64,000 bases of DNA. Origin: Marisa cornuarietis. Its lineage: Eukaryota > Mollusca > Gastropoda > Architaenioglossa > Ampullariidae. The position numbers and the translations under genes are program-made. Position 1 is the first letter of the stretch. The number at the start of each line of letters is the position of its first letter. The notes under the pieces are model-generated. The model had not been told where the DNA came from and did no database searches. It saw only the letters and a program-made list of their open reading frames with translations. Location: positions 56,001 to 120,000 of the forward strand of contig SMMW01000171.1 of the NCBI GenBank assembly GCA_004794655.1. The letters are read 5' to 3'. Shown one piece after another: positions 40,914-54,200 of this stretch.

Positions 40914-40966
<53 letters not shown>
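40643..40966 (+). mobile_element. LINE 3' UTR and (ATT)n tail
   Basis: Pyrimidine-rich 3' UTR ending AATATGCGCTATAAAAATCT followed by about 16 ATT units (40918-40966), the usual type of tail for L2-like elements. Confidence 0.85.
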
Positions 40967-40969
<3 letters not shown>

Positions 40970-41274
40970 GCACTGTTTTAACAAACCAAAGTTGAATATA
41001 CTAAGTGAAATTTGTAAGCACTTCGTAGCTGAACTAAACTATCCAATGTCATCAGATTTACACCTAGTCACTGAAGATTGGTCTTAGTGATAGTGTTACT
41101 CTACTGAGTCAGTCGCTAGTTTTTTTTTTCTCTCTCTCTCTCTTACACACACATACACATATTTACGGCTGGGCATTTACAACAAAAAATAATGATTTTC
41201 TTGAGTAGAGCGTTCACGTTTTACTGTCTGACATGAAAACAGTTTTTGTTCAATGGCTAAAACCCTGACACTGC

Positions 41275-43935
41275 AGGTTGTCGCTGGAGACGGCCAAACA
41301 TCTACATCACCACACTGTACGTTGTCCCTAGAGACGGCCAAACATTTACACCACGACACTGTACGTTGTTCCTACAGACGGCCAAACATCTACATCACCA
41401 CACTGTACGTTGTGCCTACAGACGGCCAAACATCTACATCACCACACTGTACGTTGTTCCTACAGACGGCCAAACATCTACATCACCACAGTGTACGTTG
41501 TCCCTACAGACGGCCAAACATCTACATCACCACACTGTACGTTGTCCCTACAAACGGCCAAACATCTACATCACCACACTGTACGTTGTCCCTACAGACG
41601 GCCAAACATCTACATCACCACACTGTACGTTGTGCCTACAGACGGCCAAACATCTACATTACCACACTGTACGTTGTCCCTAGAGACGGCCAAACATCTA
41701 CATCACCACACTGTACGTTGTCTCTAGAGACGGCCAAACATCTATATCACCACACTGTACGTTGTCTCTAGAGACGGCCAAACATCTACATCACCACACT
41801 GTACGTTGTCCCTACAGACGGCCAAACATCTACATCACCACACTGTACGTTGTCTCTAGAGACGGCCAAACATCTACATCACCACACTGTACGTTGTCCC
41901 TAGAGACGGCCAAACATCTACATCACCACACTGTACGTTGTCCCTAGAGACGGCCAAACATCTACATCACCACACTGTACGTTGTCCCTAGAGACGGCCA
42001 AACATCTACATCACCACACTGTACGTTGTCTCTAGAGACGGCCAAACATCTACATCACCACACTGTACGTTGTCCCTACAGACGGCCAAACATCTACATC
42101 ACCACACTGTACGTTGTCCCTAGAGACGGCCAAACATTTACACCACGACACTGTACGTTGTCCCTACAGACGGCCAAACATCTACATCACCACACTGTAC
42201 GTTGTCTCTAGAGACGGCCAAACATCTACATCACCACACTGTACGTTGTCTCTAGAGACGGCCAAACATCTATATCACCACACTGTACGTTGTCTCTAGA
42301 GACGGCCAAACATCTACATCACCACACTGTACGTTGTCCCTACAGACGGCCAAACATCTACATCACCACACTGTACGTTGTCTCTAGAGACGGCCAAACA
42401 TCTACATCACCACACTGTACGTTGTCCCTAGAGACGGCCAAACATCTACATCACCACACTGTACGTTGTCCCTAGAGACGGCCAAACATCTACATCACCA
42501 CACTGTACGTTGTCTCTAGAGACGGCCAAACATCTACATCACCACACTGTACGTTGTGCCTACAGACGGCAAAACATCTACATCACCACACTGTACGTTG
42601 TGCCTACAGACGGCCAAACATCTACATCACCACACTGTACGTTGTGCCTACAGACGGCAAAACATCTACATCACCACACTGTACGTTGTCTCTTGAGACG
42701 GCCAAACATCTACATCACCACACTGTACGTTTTTCTCTAGAGACGGCCAAACATCTATATCACCACAGTGTACGTTGTCCCTACAGACGGCCAAACATCT
42801 ACATCACCACACTGTACGTTGTCCCTACAGACGGCCAAACATCTACATCACCACACTGTACGTTGTCTCTAGAGACGGCCAAACATCTACATCACCACAG
42901 TGTACGTTGTCCCTACAGACGGCCAAACATCTACATCACCACACTGTACGTTGTCCCTACAGACGGCCAAACATCTACATCACCACAGTGTACGTTGTCC
43001 CTACAGACGGCCAAACATCTACATCACCACACTGTACGTTGTCCCTAGAGACGGCCAAACATCTACATCACCACACTGTACGTTGTCTCTAGAGACGGCC
43101 AAACATCTACATCACCACACTGTACGTTGTCTCTTGAGACGGCCAAACATCTACATCACCACACTGTACGTTGTCTCTAGAGACGGCCAAACATCTATAT
43201 CACCACAGTGTACGTTGTCCCTACAGACGGCCAAACATCTACATCACCACACTGTACGTTGTCCCTACAGACGGCCAAACATCTACATCACCACACTGTA
43301 CGTTGTCTCTAGAGACGGCCAAACATCTACATCACCACACTGTACGTTGTCCCTACAGACGGCCAAACATCTACATCACCACAATGTACGTTGTCTCTAG
43401 AGACGGCCAAACATCTACATCACCACACTGTACGTTGTCTCTAGAGACGGCCAAACATCTATATCACCACACTGTACGTTGTCTCTAGAGACGGCCAAAC
43501 ATCTACATCACCACACTGTACGTTGTCCCTAGAGACGGCCAAACATCTACATCACCACACTGTACATTGTCTCTAGAGACGGCCAAACATCTATATCACC
43601 ACACTGTACGTTGTCTCTAGAGACGGCCAAACATCTACATCACCACACTGTACGTTGTCTCTAGAGACGGCCAAACATCTACATCACCACACTGTACGTT
43701 GTCCCTAGAGACGGCCAAACATCTACATCACCACACTGTACGTTGTCTCTAGAGACGGCCAAACATCTACATCACCACACTGTACGTTGTCCCTACAGAC
43801 GGCCAAACATCTACATCACCACACTGTACGTTGTCTCTAGAGACGGCCAAACATCTACATCACCACACTGTACGTTGTCTCTAGAGACGGCCAAACATCT
43901 ATATCACCACACTGTACGTTGTCCCTACAGACGGG
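41275..43935. repeat. 2.7-kb minisatellite, 44-bp unit
   Basis: About 60 units: CTGTACGTTGTCCCTAGAGA, CGGCCAAACATCTACATCAC, CACA. Variant positions (CCCTAGAG, CCCTACAG, TCTAGAG, GCCTACAG) recur in ordered blocks. All + frames are open in stretches because the 44-bp period rotates the frame. Intergenic, between genes A and B. Confidence 0.95.
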
Positions 43936-44227
43936 CAAACTTTAACTCAGTGAAGACTAACACCACGTGGCACCACACCCCAGGAGAGGGATACCCACAT
44001 TAGAAATGTGTGACTTGGTGCTGGGTAGAGGAGAAATGCCGACACACAGACAAGTCAGACATCATCGCACAGACTTTTCGGCGTCGCTGGGTAGAGGCGA
44101 ACTTTCACTACGAATTGTAAATAATGTGGGTCTCTCTCTCTCTCTTTCCCACTGTCTCATCGAAACCACCTTTTTCATTTTCTCACGACCTTCTTGTCCA
44201 CTCTGTCACACTTGTCGTTCACGTCGC
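43936..44227. other. Unassigned spacer
   Basis: Short unique stretch between two arrays; no coding support. Confidence 0.4.
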
Positions 44228-44375
44228 ATTCAGACAATCCATTTGTCTTCCGCGTCACACCAAGACAATCCATTTGTCATCCGCGTCACACCGAGACAAT
44301 CCATTTGTCATCCGCGTCACACCGAGACAATCCATTTGTCAATGGCGTCACACCGAGACAATCCATTTGTCATTC
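44228..44375. repeat. 31-bp tandem repeat
   Basis: Five units of GACAATCCATTTGTCATCCG plus CGTCACACCGA. Confidence 0.9.
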
Positions 44376-44457
44376 ACACGCATTCTTTTGTTCATGAAGG
44401 TCTTACTCCTTTAAACAAGGGAGGCAACAACTGTAGGTCACGGCTAGGTCCGTGATA

Positions 44458-44790
44458 GATATTAAATTTCATGTTTTAAATGTCTTGGTCAGATGTCCGT
44501 GATATTGTATTTCATGTTTTAATGTCTTTGTCAGATGTCCGTGATATTGTATTTCATGTTTTTAATGTTTTTGTCAGATGTCCGTGATATTGTATTTCAT
44601 GTTTTAATGTCTTTGTCAGATGTCCGTGATATTGTATTTCATGTTTTTAATGTCTTTGTCAGATGTCCGTGATATTGTATTTCATGTTTTTAATGTTTTT
44701 GTCAGATGTCCGTGATATATATTAAATTTCATATTTTTAGTTTGTCAGATGTCCGTGATATATATTAAATTTCATGTTTTTGGTTTGTCA
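44458..44790. repeat. 42-bp tandem repeat
   Basis: About eight units: GATGTCCGTGATATTGTATT, TCATGTTTTAATGTCTTTGT, CA. The last unit ends TTTGTCAG followed by GTGTCCAG, which looks like an intron end, but no matching exon family was recognised downstream. Confidence 0.88.
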
Positions 44791-44947
44791 GGTGTCCAGT
44801 CTGACTTGAACACACTCACCTACAGTCTTGCAGCCTGCATAACACAGTGGGGATCCCTGTCTCACAACTGCCTTGCTTGGTTGACTGCACTCAATGTGTC
44901 ACGTGGGGTAAACGCTGACTGGGTTCTGCTCTATTGAGCAGCCAGTG

Positions 44948-44953
44948 TATAAG
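44948..44953 (+). promoter_or_regulatory. Possible TATA box of gene B
   Basis: GTGTATAAGAG lies 229 bases before the proposed gene B start codon. Weak evidence: the motif alone, in the right orientation and at a plausible distance for a 5' UTR of about 200 bases. Confidence 0.22.
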
Positions 44954-45176
44954 AGCCTGCCTGCTTGCCTTAGTTGAATACGCGGCAGCCACACATCGCT
45001 CAGGTGTCACTGCAGGCGTTCGCCTCCTGTGCTGTCCGGATACCAGAGCAGCCGTGTCTTATATTACCTGTGGCCCAGTGACCTACATAAGTAGCCCTAC
45101 AGACCTCAGCACTTTGCCCAAGACAGTACCTCACAGTACCTCGCACTACCTCAGTTCCTGGAGTCAAATTTTCAGG

Positions 45177-45231
45177 ATGAATCAGGTGACAGGCATGCTG
45201 CTAGCGCTGATTTGGACAAAAGGGGTGACAG
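45177..45231 (+). CDS. Gene B first exon: candidate signal peptide
   Basis: ATG at 45177 opens MNQVTGMLLALIWTKGVTG, a short N-region and the hydrophobic core MLLALIW ending before small residues. It ends in phase 1 at CAG|GTAAGC, exactly the phase needed to join the CUB exon at 51597 (giving Gly-Cys). The hydrophobic core is short for a signal peptide. No in-frame stop separates it from upstream sequence, so the start is chosen on function, not forced. Confidence 0.5.
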
Positions 45232-48200
45232 GTAAGCTCAGGTGTTTTAACTTGGTGTTCCCTTGATTCTCACTCACCAAACACGTGACTTGTGACAGTG
45301 AAGTTCTATGCTAGAGATGAGGACTATTTTAGGCTACTCTTTCTGTTTGTGTCATTACACGAGGGCATCATGTCTGTCAAGGCAAGACAGCACTTTGGTC
45401 AGGTATTCATTGTAAGGTCCGGTCAGTGTAGCGTTTCACGGTATACGGTGTCAGGGCTATTTGTTCCCATGTTTTATTTGTGGTTGTTAGTATATTACAG
45501 TATTACATCTGTGGCCATCATCCTAGAGCAGTCACGTGACTGGATGAGGCAACTCACTGTATAGCATCATGACCTGACACGTCAAGGAATTCCACATTGC
45601 TTAGGTAAACAAACATGAAAGCTACCTGAGGGCCTCATTTCTGGTGCAATGTTGACCGTCAGGGTTGAATAAGACCAGAATCGACGCCGACTTAGGTGAT
45701 AGAATAGATTAGTGTAGTTGATCGGCATGGATTCTACCTAGTGTTACCGTTGTTAGACAGTTACTATAGCAACCAGGTTACTGATTGGCCGGTACTTGGG
45801 AAGAGTTATCCAGGTTAGGTGGGTAACTGCTTCCCAAGGATACAACGGCATTGAGAGAAATTTAAGCTATCCGAGTGAGCAGACCTACACTCTAAGGGCA
45901 GCGAAGTACTGAAGGATACCTGATAGTGACAGATAAGTGACAGTAAGGCGACAGTGTCTTTAATCCGGGTCACTCACCACAGGACACTGCTGCAGAACTC
46001 ACATCTTCATATATCATCGGTTATTAGAATAATTCTCGTTCCTTACTTTCTAGACATTAAATGTGTCGCGTTGCTCGGCCCTTTTTGTTTGCAAAAAGGC
46101 AGGTGTGCAGCACTACTCACTAAAACATTACACTCAGGTGAGTTGTCCAGGTACGCCAGGTACACTTTGGAAGAAGTGTCGCTGTGTGTTTTGTGAGTTT
46201 TAACACATGGAAGCCTTACTTTAAGGCCATCACAGAAGTGTTATTGCTAAATCTCTTGTGGCTCAATGACCATCGTCCCTCTAGGATCCAGCTACGAGCT
46301 TTTAGTCGCAACAACTTTAATATACGCTATTGGAGCTGCTGGCACCAGACTTGCCCTCCAATAAATCCTCGTTAAAGGGGTTAAAGTGTACTCATTCCAA
46401 TTACGGAGCCTCAAAAGAGTTCCGTATGTTTGTTTGGTCATCAAGTGTCGCTCAATCTTAGCGAATAAAGCGTTGGTTCATGGAGTGTTCACACTCTACA
46501 TGAGTTCTACGACACAGTATTAGCACATGTGTATATACAGCATTAGCATACGTGTATATACACTGTATTAGCACATGTGTCTATACAGTATTAGCACATG
46601 TGTATATACAGTATTAGCATATGTGTATATACACTGTACTACCACATGTGTATATACAGTATTAGCATACGTGTATATACAGTATTAGCACATGTGTATA
46701 TACAGCATTAGCATACGTGTATATACAGTATTAGCACATGTGTATATACAGTATTAGCATACTTGTATATACACTGTATTAGCACATGTGCATATACAGT
46801 ATTAGCATACGTGTATATACAGTGTTAGCACAATTGTATATACAGCATTAGCATATGTGTATGTACAGTATTAGCACATGTGTATATACAGCATTAGCAT
46901 ACGTGTATATACAGTATTAGCTTATGTATTTATACAGTATTAGCATGTGTATATACACTTTACTACCATATGTGTATATACAGTATTAGCTTATGTGTAC
47001 ATACTGTATTAGCATATGTGTATATACAGTATTAGCATATGTGTATATACAATATATTAGCAAATGTGTATATACAGTATTAGTATATGTGTATATACAC
47101 TATTAGCTTATGTGTATATATACAGTATTAGCACATGTGTATATACAGCATTAGCATACGTGTATATACACTGTATTAGCACACGTGTATACACAGAATT
47201 AGCTTATGTGTATATACAGTACTAGCATGTTTATATACACTGTACTACCATATGTGTATACACAGTATTAGCTTATGTGTATATACAGTATTAGCACACA
47301 TGTATAGACAGTATTAGCTTATGTGTATATACAGTATTAGCATGTGTATACACACTGTATTACCATATGTGTATATACAGTATTAGCATATGTGTATATA
47401 CACTATACTACATTTGTGTATATACAGTATTAGCATGTGTATATACACTATACTACATATGTGTATATACAGTATTACCATGGTATATACACTGTACTAC
47501 CATATGTGTATATACAGTATTAGCATGTGTATATACACTGTACTACATATGTATATATACAGTACTACAATACGTGTATATACACTGTTCTACCATATAT
47601 GTATATACAGTATTAGCATGTGTATATACAGTATTAACATGTATATATACACTATACTACATATGTGTATATACAGTATTACCATGGTATATACACTGTA
47701 CTACCATATGTGTATATACAGTATTAGCATGTGTATATACACTGTACTACATATGTGTATATACAGTACTACAATATGTGTATATACACTGTACTACCAT
47801 ATGTGTATATACAGTATTAGCATGTGTATATACAGTATTAACATGTATATATACACTGTACTACCACATGTGTATATACAGTATTAGCATGTATATATAC
47901 ACTGTGCTACCATATGTGTATATATAGTATTAGCATGTGTATATACAGTATTAACATGTATATATACACTGTACTACCACATGTGTATATACAGTATTAG
48001 CATGTATATATACACTGTGCTACCATATGTGTATATATAGTATTAGCATGTGTATATACAGTATTAACATGTATATATACACTGTACTACCACATGTGTA
48101 TATACAGTATTAGCATGTATATATACACTGTGCTACCATATGTGTATATATAGTATAAGCATGTGTATATACACTGTACTATATATGTGTATATATTGTA

Positions 48201-51200
48201 TTAGCATGTATATATACACTGTACTACCATATGTGTATATACAGTATTAGCATGTGTATATACAGTATTAGCATGTAAATATACACTGTACTACATATGT
48301 GTATATACAGTATTAGCATGTAGATATACACTGTACTACCTAATGTGTATATACAATATTAGCATGTGTATATTCATTGTACTACCATATGTGTATATAC
48401 AGTATTAGCATGTATATATACACAGTACTACATATGTGTATATACAGTATCAGCATGTAAATATACAGTATTAGCATGTATATATACACTGTACTACCAT
48501 ATGTGTATATACAGTATTAGCATGGTAAATACACTGTACTACCATATATGTATATACAGTATTGGCATGTGTATATACACTGTACTACATATGTATATAT
48601 ACAGTACTACAATATGTGTATATACACTGTACTACCATATGTGTATATACAGTATTAGCATGTGTATATACAGTATTAGCATGTATATGTACACTGTACT
48701 ACATATGTGTATATATTGTATTAGCATGTATATATACACTGTACTACCATATGTGTATATACAGTATTAGCATGTGTATATACAGTATTAGCATGTATAT
48801 ATACACTGTACTACATATGTGTATATATTGTATTAGCATGTATATATACACTGTACTACCATATGTGTATATACAGTATTAGCATGTGTATATACAGTAT
48901 TAGCATGTATATATACACTGTACTACATATGTGTATATACAGTATTAGCATGTGTATATACACTGAACTACATATGTGTATATACAGTATTAGCATGTGT
49001 ATATACACTGAACTACATATGTGTATATACAGTATTAGCATTTGAATATACACTGTACTAAATATGTGTATATACAGTATTAGCATGTATATATACACTG
49101 TGCTAGGTATGTGTATATACAGTATTAGCATGTGTATATTCACTGTACTACCATATGTGTATATACAATATTAGCATGTATATATACAGTATTAGCATGT
49201 GTATATTCACTGTACTACCATATGTGTATATACAGTATTAGCATGTGTATATACACTGTACTACCATATGTGTATATACAGTATTAGCATGTGTATATAC
49301 AGTATTAGCATTTGTATATTCACTGTACTACATAGGTGTATATACAGTATTAGCATGTGTATATACACTGTACTACATATGTGTATATACAGTATTAGCA
49401 TGTGTATATATACACTGTACTAGATATGTGTATATACAGTATTAGCATGTGTATATTCACTGTACTACATATGTGTATATACAGTATTAGCATGTGTATA
49501 ATCACTTTACTACAGTTGTGTATATACAGTATTAGCATGTGTATATATACACTGTACTAGATATGTGTATGTACAGTATTAGCATGTGTATATACCTTGT
49601 ACTACTATATGTGTATATATACTGTACTACCATATGTGTATATACAGTATTAGCATGTGTATATACGCTATACTACATATGTGTATATACAGTATTAGCA
49701 TGTGTATATACACTATACTACATATGTGTATATACAGTATTAGCATGTGTATATACACTGTACTACATATGTGTATATACAGTATTAGCATGTGTATATA
49801 CACTATACTACATATGTGTATATACAGTATTAGCATGTGTATATACACTATACTACATATGTGTATATACAGTATTAGCATGTGTATATACACTGTACTA
49901 CATTTCTGTATATACAATATTAGCATGTGCATATACACTTTACTACATATATGTATATACAGTATTAGCATGTGTATATACACTGTACTACATATGTGTA
50001 TATACAGTATTAGCATGTGCATATACACTATACTACATATGTGTATATACAGTATTAGCATGTGCATATACACTATACTACATATGTGTATATACAGTAT
50101 TAGCATGTCACAATAGCGGCCCGGATGGCGTCAGTTTACTTCACTTGAGTTTCATCGTATCCTCCCTAGGAGATGAAATGAAGTCATAATATCTACAAAG
50201 TATTGCTACCATGTGTGTTATATGTTGAGGTAAAGATTGACAATAGTTTCTATAATTAAGCTATAATTAACTAATCTTAGCGAGATGGAAGTGAGTTAAT
50301 TTAATCTATTATACAGCAAGGTACAGTGATGCTAAAGTAGAGCCCACCTGTGCTAAAGTAGAGCCCACCTGTGCATACAGCAGACCCTCGATGACACTTA
50401 CAAGCAGTCGATCCCCACCTTTACAAGCAGCGTGTGCGTATGCAAGAATATATAATTATATGCAAGAATATCTAATTATAGTCTGGTGACCAGTTTTCGA
50501 CTGACGCGGGCTGCACAACATGTTTCTAAACCTTAAAACTGTTCTAAAGAAGCAAAATCTAAATAGAGTTAAGGCCTAAGTGTAAGTTAGAAGTGTGTTG
50601 TGCAACTGACCCCGGGGGCATAGTTTGGTGGTAAAACAGATCGACCAGTGCATAGAGACGCTAAAGCTTATGTTTGTGTGAATGCAGAGCGTGGATGGAG
50701 AGAAAAGGTTAGCAAATCTTTTGGAGTGAGTGAGTGAGTGTGTTCGGGAGAATGAGGCGTGAGTGAAGTGAGTGAAGGCCGTGGGTGTACAATCGTGACG
50801 TAGGAAGGAAAAGTGACGGCGCGGTCCCCACTGGCCTACAATTGTAACAAGAACAGAGTCTGGTGACCAGAGTTCAGCATCATCTCATGTTGAGTGGTTT
50901 GCCAATATGCGTCATCAAATCCTTCGCGTCATTTAATGTTGTGCGTCATCTAATGTTTAGCGTCACCTAATGGTGTGCGTCATCTAATGCTTAGCGTCAC
51001 CTACTGGTGTGCGTCATCTAATGTTTAGTGTCACCTAATGGTGTGCGTCATCTAATGTTTAGTGTCATCTAATGTGCGTCATGTAATGTTTAGCGTCATC
51101 TAATGGTGTGCGTCATGTAATGTTTAGTGTCACCTAATGGTGTGCGTCATCTAATGTTTAGTGTCATCTAATGTGCGTCATGTAATGTTTAGCGTCACCT

Positions 51201-54200
51201 AATGGTGTGCGTCATCTAATGTTTAGTGTCATCTAATGTGCGTCATGTAATGTTTAGCGTCACCTAATGGTGTGCGTCATCTAATGTTTAGTGTCATCTA
51301 ATGTGCGTCATGTAATGTTTAGCGTCACCTAATGGTGTGCGTCATCTAATGTTTAGTGTCATCTAATGTGCGTCATGTAATGTTTAGCGTCACCTAATGG
51401 TGTGCGTCATCTAATGTTTAGTGTCATCTAATGTGCGTCATGTAATATTTAGCGTCATCTAACGTGCGTCATCTAATGTTTAGTGTCATCTAATGTGCGT
51501 CATGTAATATTTAGCGTCATCTAACGTGCGTCGTCTAATGCTTGGTGTCATCTAGTGCTCTACGTTGTCTAATGTTGCCAACTTGTCGATGTGCAGGGTG
51601 CTCTACCACGACTACCGAGCTCTTTGCTCTGTACCAGCAAGTCGAGTACCTGACGTCTCCCGACTACCCAGGTAGTTATGACAGGTGAGCCTCCCGTCAT
51701 CAACATGACATTCTCTTCCACAATGTTGCACTGAAACAAGGTGGTGTGTGTCCACAGCACTGACTGCCCTTCAGACAAAAGTCTTTCTCAACTACATTCC
51801 ACTCAATAAAACATAGAACGAGGCACGTGCACAACGCTTGCCGTGCAAATCGATTTGTTACCAGATAGCAACGTGAAATGAATATGACACTAGTGACACT
51901 ACGTCGATATCACACAATAGGATTAATGTGACATTATAAAATCAATGTGACATTATGAGATCAGATCAATGTGACATTATAAGATTAATGTGACATTTTA
52001 AAATCAATGTGACATTATTAGATCAGATCAATGTGACATTATAAGATTAATGTGACATTCTAAAATCAATGTGACATAATTGAATTATAAGATCAGATTA
52101 ATGTGACATTATAAAATCAATGTGACATTATAAGATAAGATCAACGTGACATTATAAGATGAGATCAACGTGACATTACAAAATCAGCATGACACCAGGA
52201 GAAGACTATTACTGTCTGACATCAGGAGAAGACAATGACAGTAATGGAAACCATAAAACTCTAAGGTAAGACGACAGGTGAGAATAGAAGGAGGTCGACA
52301 GGTCAGACTTGTTTGTGACTCAAGTGAAGGAGTCCAAAGTCTTTGACAATAGAAAGACTGTGGCGAGGGAAACATCATCTTGAGGACAAAAAACAAAGGG
52401 AAGACGGAAATGAGTTCATTGAGTAAAACCACTCAGATAATGATAAACAACAGGAAAAGTTTGATACTCATGATGTTCGATGACACGTCTATTGCAAATT
52501 ATTATCTACAGCGATGCCAGCTGTCACTGGTTAATCAACGCTGGAGGCTGCAACAGTAACTTGGCTGTCAAGCTGACTATTGTACAGGCCCACATGACTC
52601 ATGTACAGGCCCACGTGACTCACGTACAAAGCAACGTGACTGTTGTTCAGACCAACGTGACTCATGTACAGAACAACGTGACTGATGTACAGAAGCAGTG
52701 CTCCGCCTCCTGCTGTGACTGCCTTCAGGTATTCGATGGTACGTCTTTTATATTATCTGACATTCAACTATTTGATGGTACGTCTTTTATATTATCTGAC
52801 ATTCAACTATTCGATGGTACGTCTTTTACATTATCTGACCCTCAGGTATTTGATAGTACGTCTTTTATATTATCTGACCCTCAGGTATTTGATGGTACGT
52901 CTTTTATATTATCTGACATTCAACTATTCGATGGTACGAATTTTACATTATCTGACATTCAACTATTCGATGGTACGTCTTTTATATTATCTGACCCTCA
53001 GGTATTTGATGGTACGTCTTTTATATTATCTGACATTCAACTATTTGATGGTACGTCTTTTATATTATCTGACATTCAACTATTCGATGGTACGTCTTTT
53101 ATATTATCTGACATTCAACTATTTGATGGTAGGTCTTCTACATTATCTGACCCTCAGGTATTTGATGGTAGGTCTTCTACATTATCTGACCCTCAGGTAT
53201 TCGATGGTATGTCTTCTACATTAGCTGACCCTCAGGTATTCGATGGTATGTCTTCTACATTATCTGACCCTCAGGTATTTGATAGTAGGTCTTCTACATT
53301 ATCTGACCCTCAGGTATTTGATGGTATGTCTTCTACATTATCTGACCCTCAGGTATTCGATGGTATGTCTTCTACATTAGCTGACCCTCAGGTATTTGAT
53401 AGTAGGTCTTCTACATTATCTGACCCTCAGGTATTTGATGGTATGTCTTCTACATTAGCTGACCCTCAGGTATTCGATGGTATGTCTTCTACATTAGCTG
53501 ACCCTCAGGTATTCGATGGTATGTCTTCTACATTATCTGACCCTCAGGTATTTGATAGTAGGTCTTCTACATTATCTGACCCTCAGGTATTTGATGGTAT
53601 GTCTTCTACAGTAGCTGACCCTCAGGTATTCGATGGTATGTCTTCTACATTAGCTGACCCTCAGGTATTCGATGGTATGTCTTCTACATTAGCTGACCCT
53701 CAGGTATTCGATGGTATGTCTTCTACATTATCTGACCCTCAGGTATTTGATGGTATGTCTTCTACATTAGCTGACCCTCAGGTATTTGATGGTATGTCTT
53801 CTACATTAGCTGACCCTCGGGTATTCGATGGTATGTCTTCTACATTAGCTGACCCTCAGGTATTTGATGGTATGTCTTCTACATTATCTGACCCTCAGGT
53901 ATTTGATGGTATGTCTTCTACATTAGCTGACCCTCAGGTATTCGATGGTATGTCTTCTACATTAGCTGACCCTCAGGTATTCGATGGTATGTCTTCTACA
54001 TTATCTGACCCTCAGGTATTTGATGGTATGTCTTCTACATTAGCTGACCCTCAGGTATTTGATGGTATGTCTTCTACATTAGCTGACCCTCAGGTATTCG
54101 ATGGTATGTCTTCTACATTATCTGGTATTTGATGGTATGTCTTCTACATTAGCTGACCCTCAGGTATTCGATGGTATGTCTTTTATATCATCTGACCCTC

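Larger units (their letters stand above)
31803..40966 (+). mobile_element. L2/CR1-like LINE, heavily interrupted
   Basis: Pieces in order: ORF1 N-terminus amplified as a 30-bp array (31803-32350), ORF1 coiled coil (32351-32792), 27/23-bp array (32793-33668), ORF2 from before the RT (33669-34222), SINE (34234-34505), RT core (34517-35541), TIR element (35542-39913), ORF2 C-terminus (39916-40642), 3' UTR with GCGCTATAAAAATC and an (ATT)n tail. The endonuclease is missing, probably lost where the second array sits. The 5' end is uncertain. Confidence 0.8.

Noticed and set aside
41253..44003. Series of 60-170-codon frames (TAKHLHHHTVRC repeats)
   Set aside because: 44-bp period rotates through the frames; purely repeat-derived.
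44749..44937. Possible exon after TTTGTCAG at 44790 (VQSDLNTLTYSLAACITQWG)
   Set aside because: No recognised family, no donor in a suitable phase; it may just be the end of a repeat unit that resembles an acceptor.
46505..50108. Cys/Tyr/Ile-rich frames of up to 216 codons
   Set aside because: Open on both strands in a 45-bp array; low complexity.
50480..50880. Possible LTR remnant near GTCTGGTGACCAG
   Set aside because: Only a 13-base direct repeat; no terminal TG...CA pair, primer-binding site or gag/pol frame could be shown.
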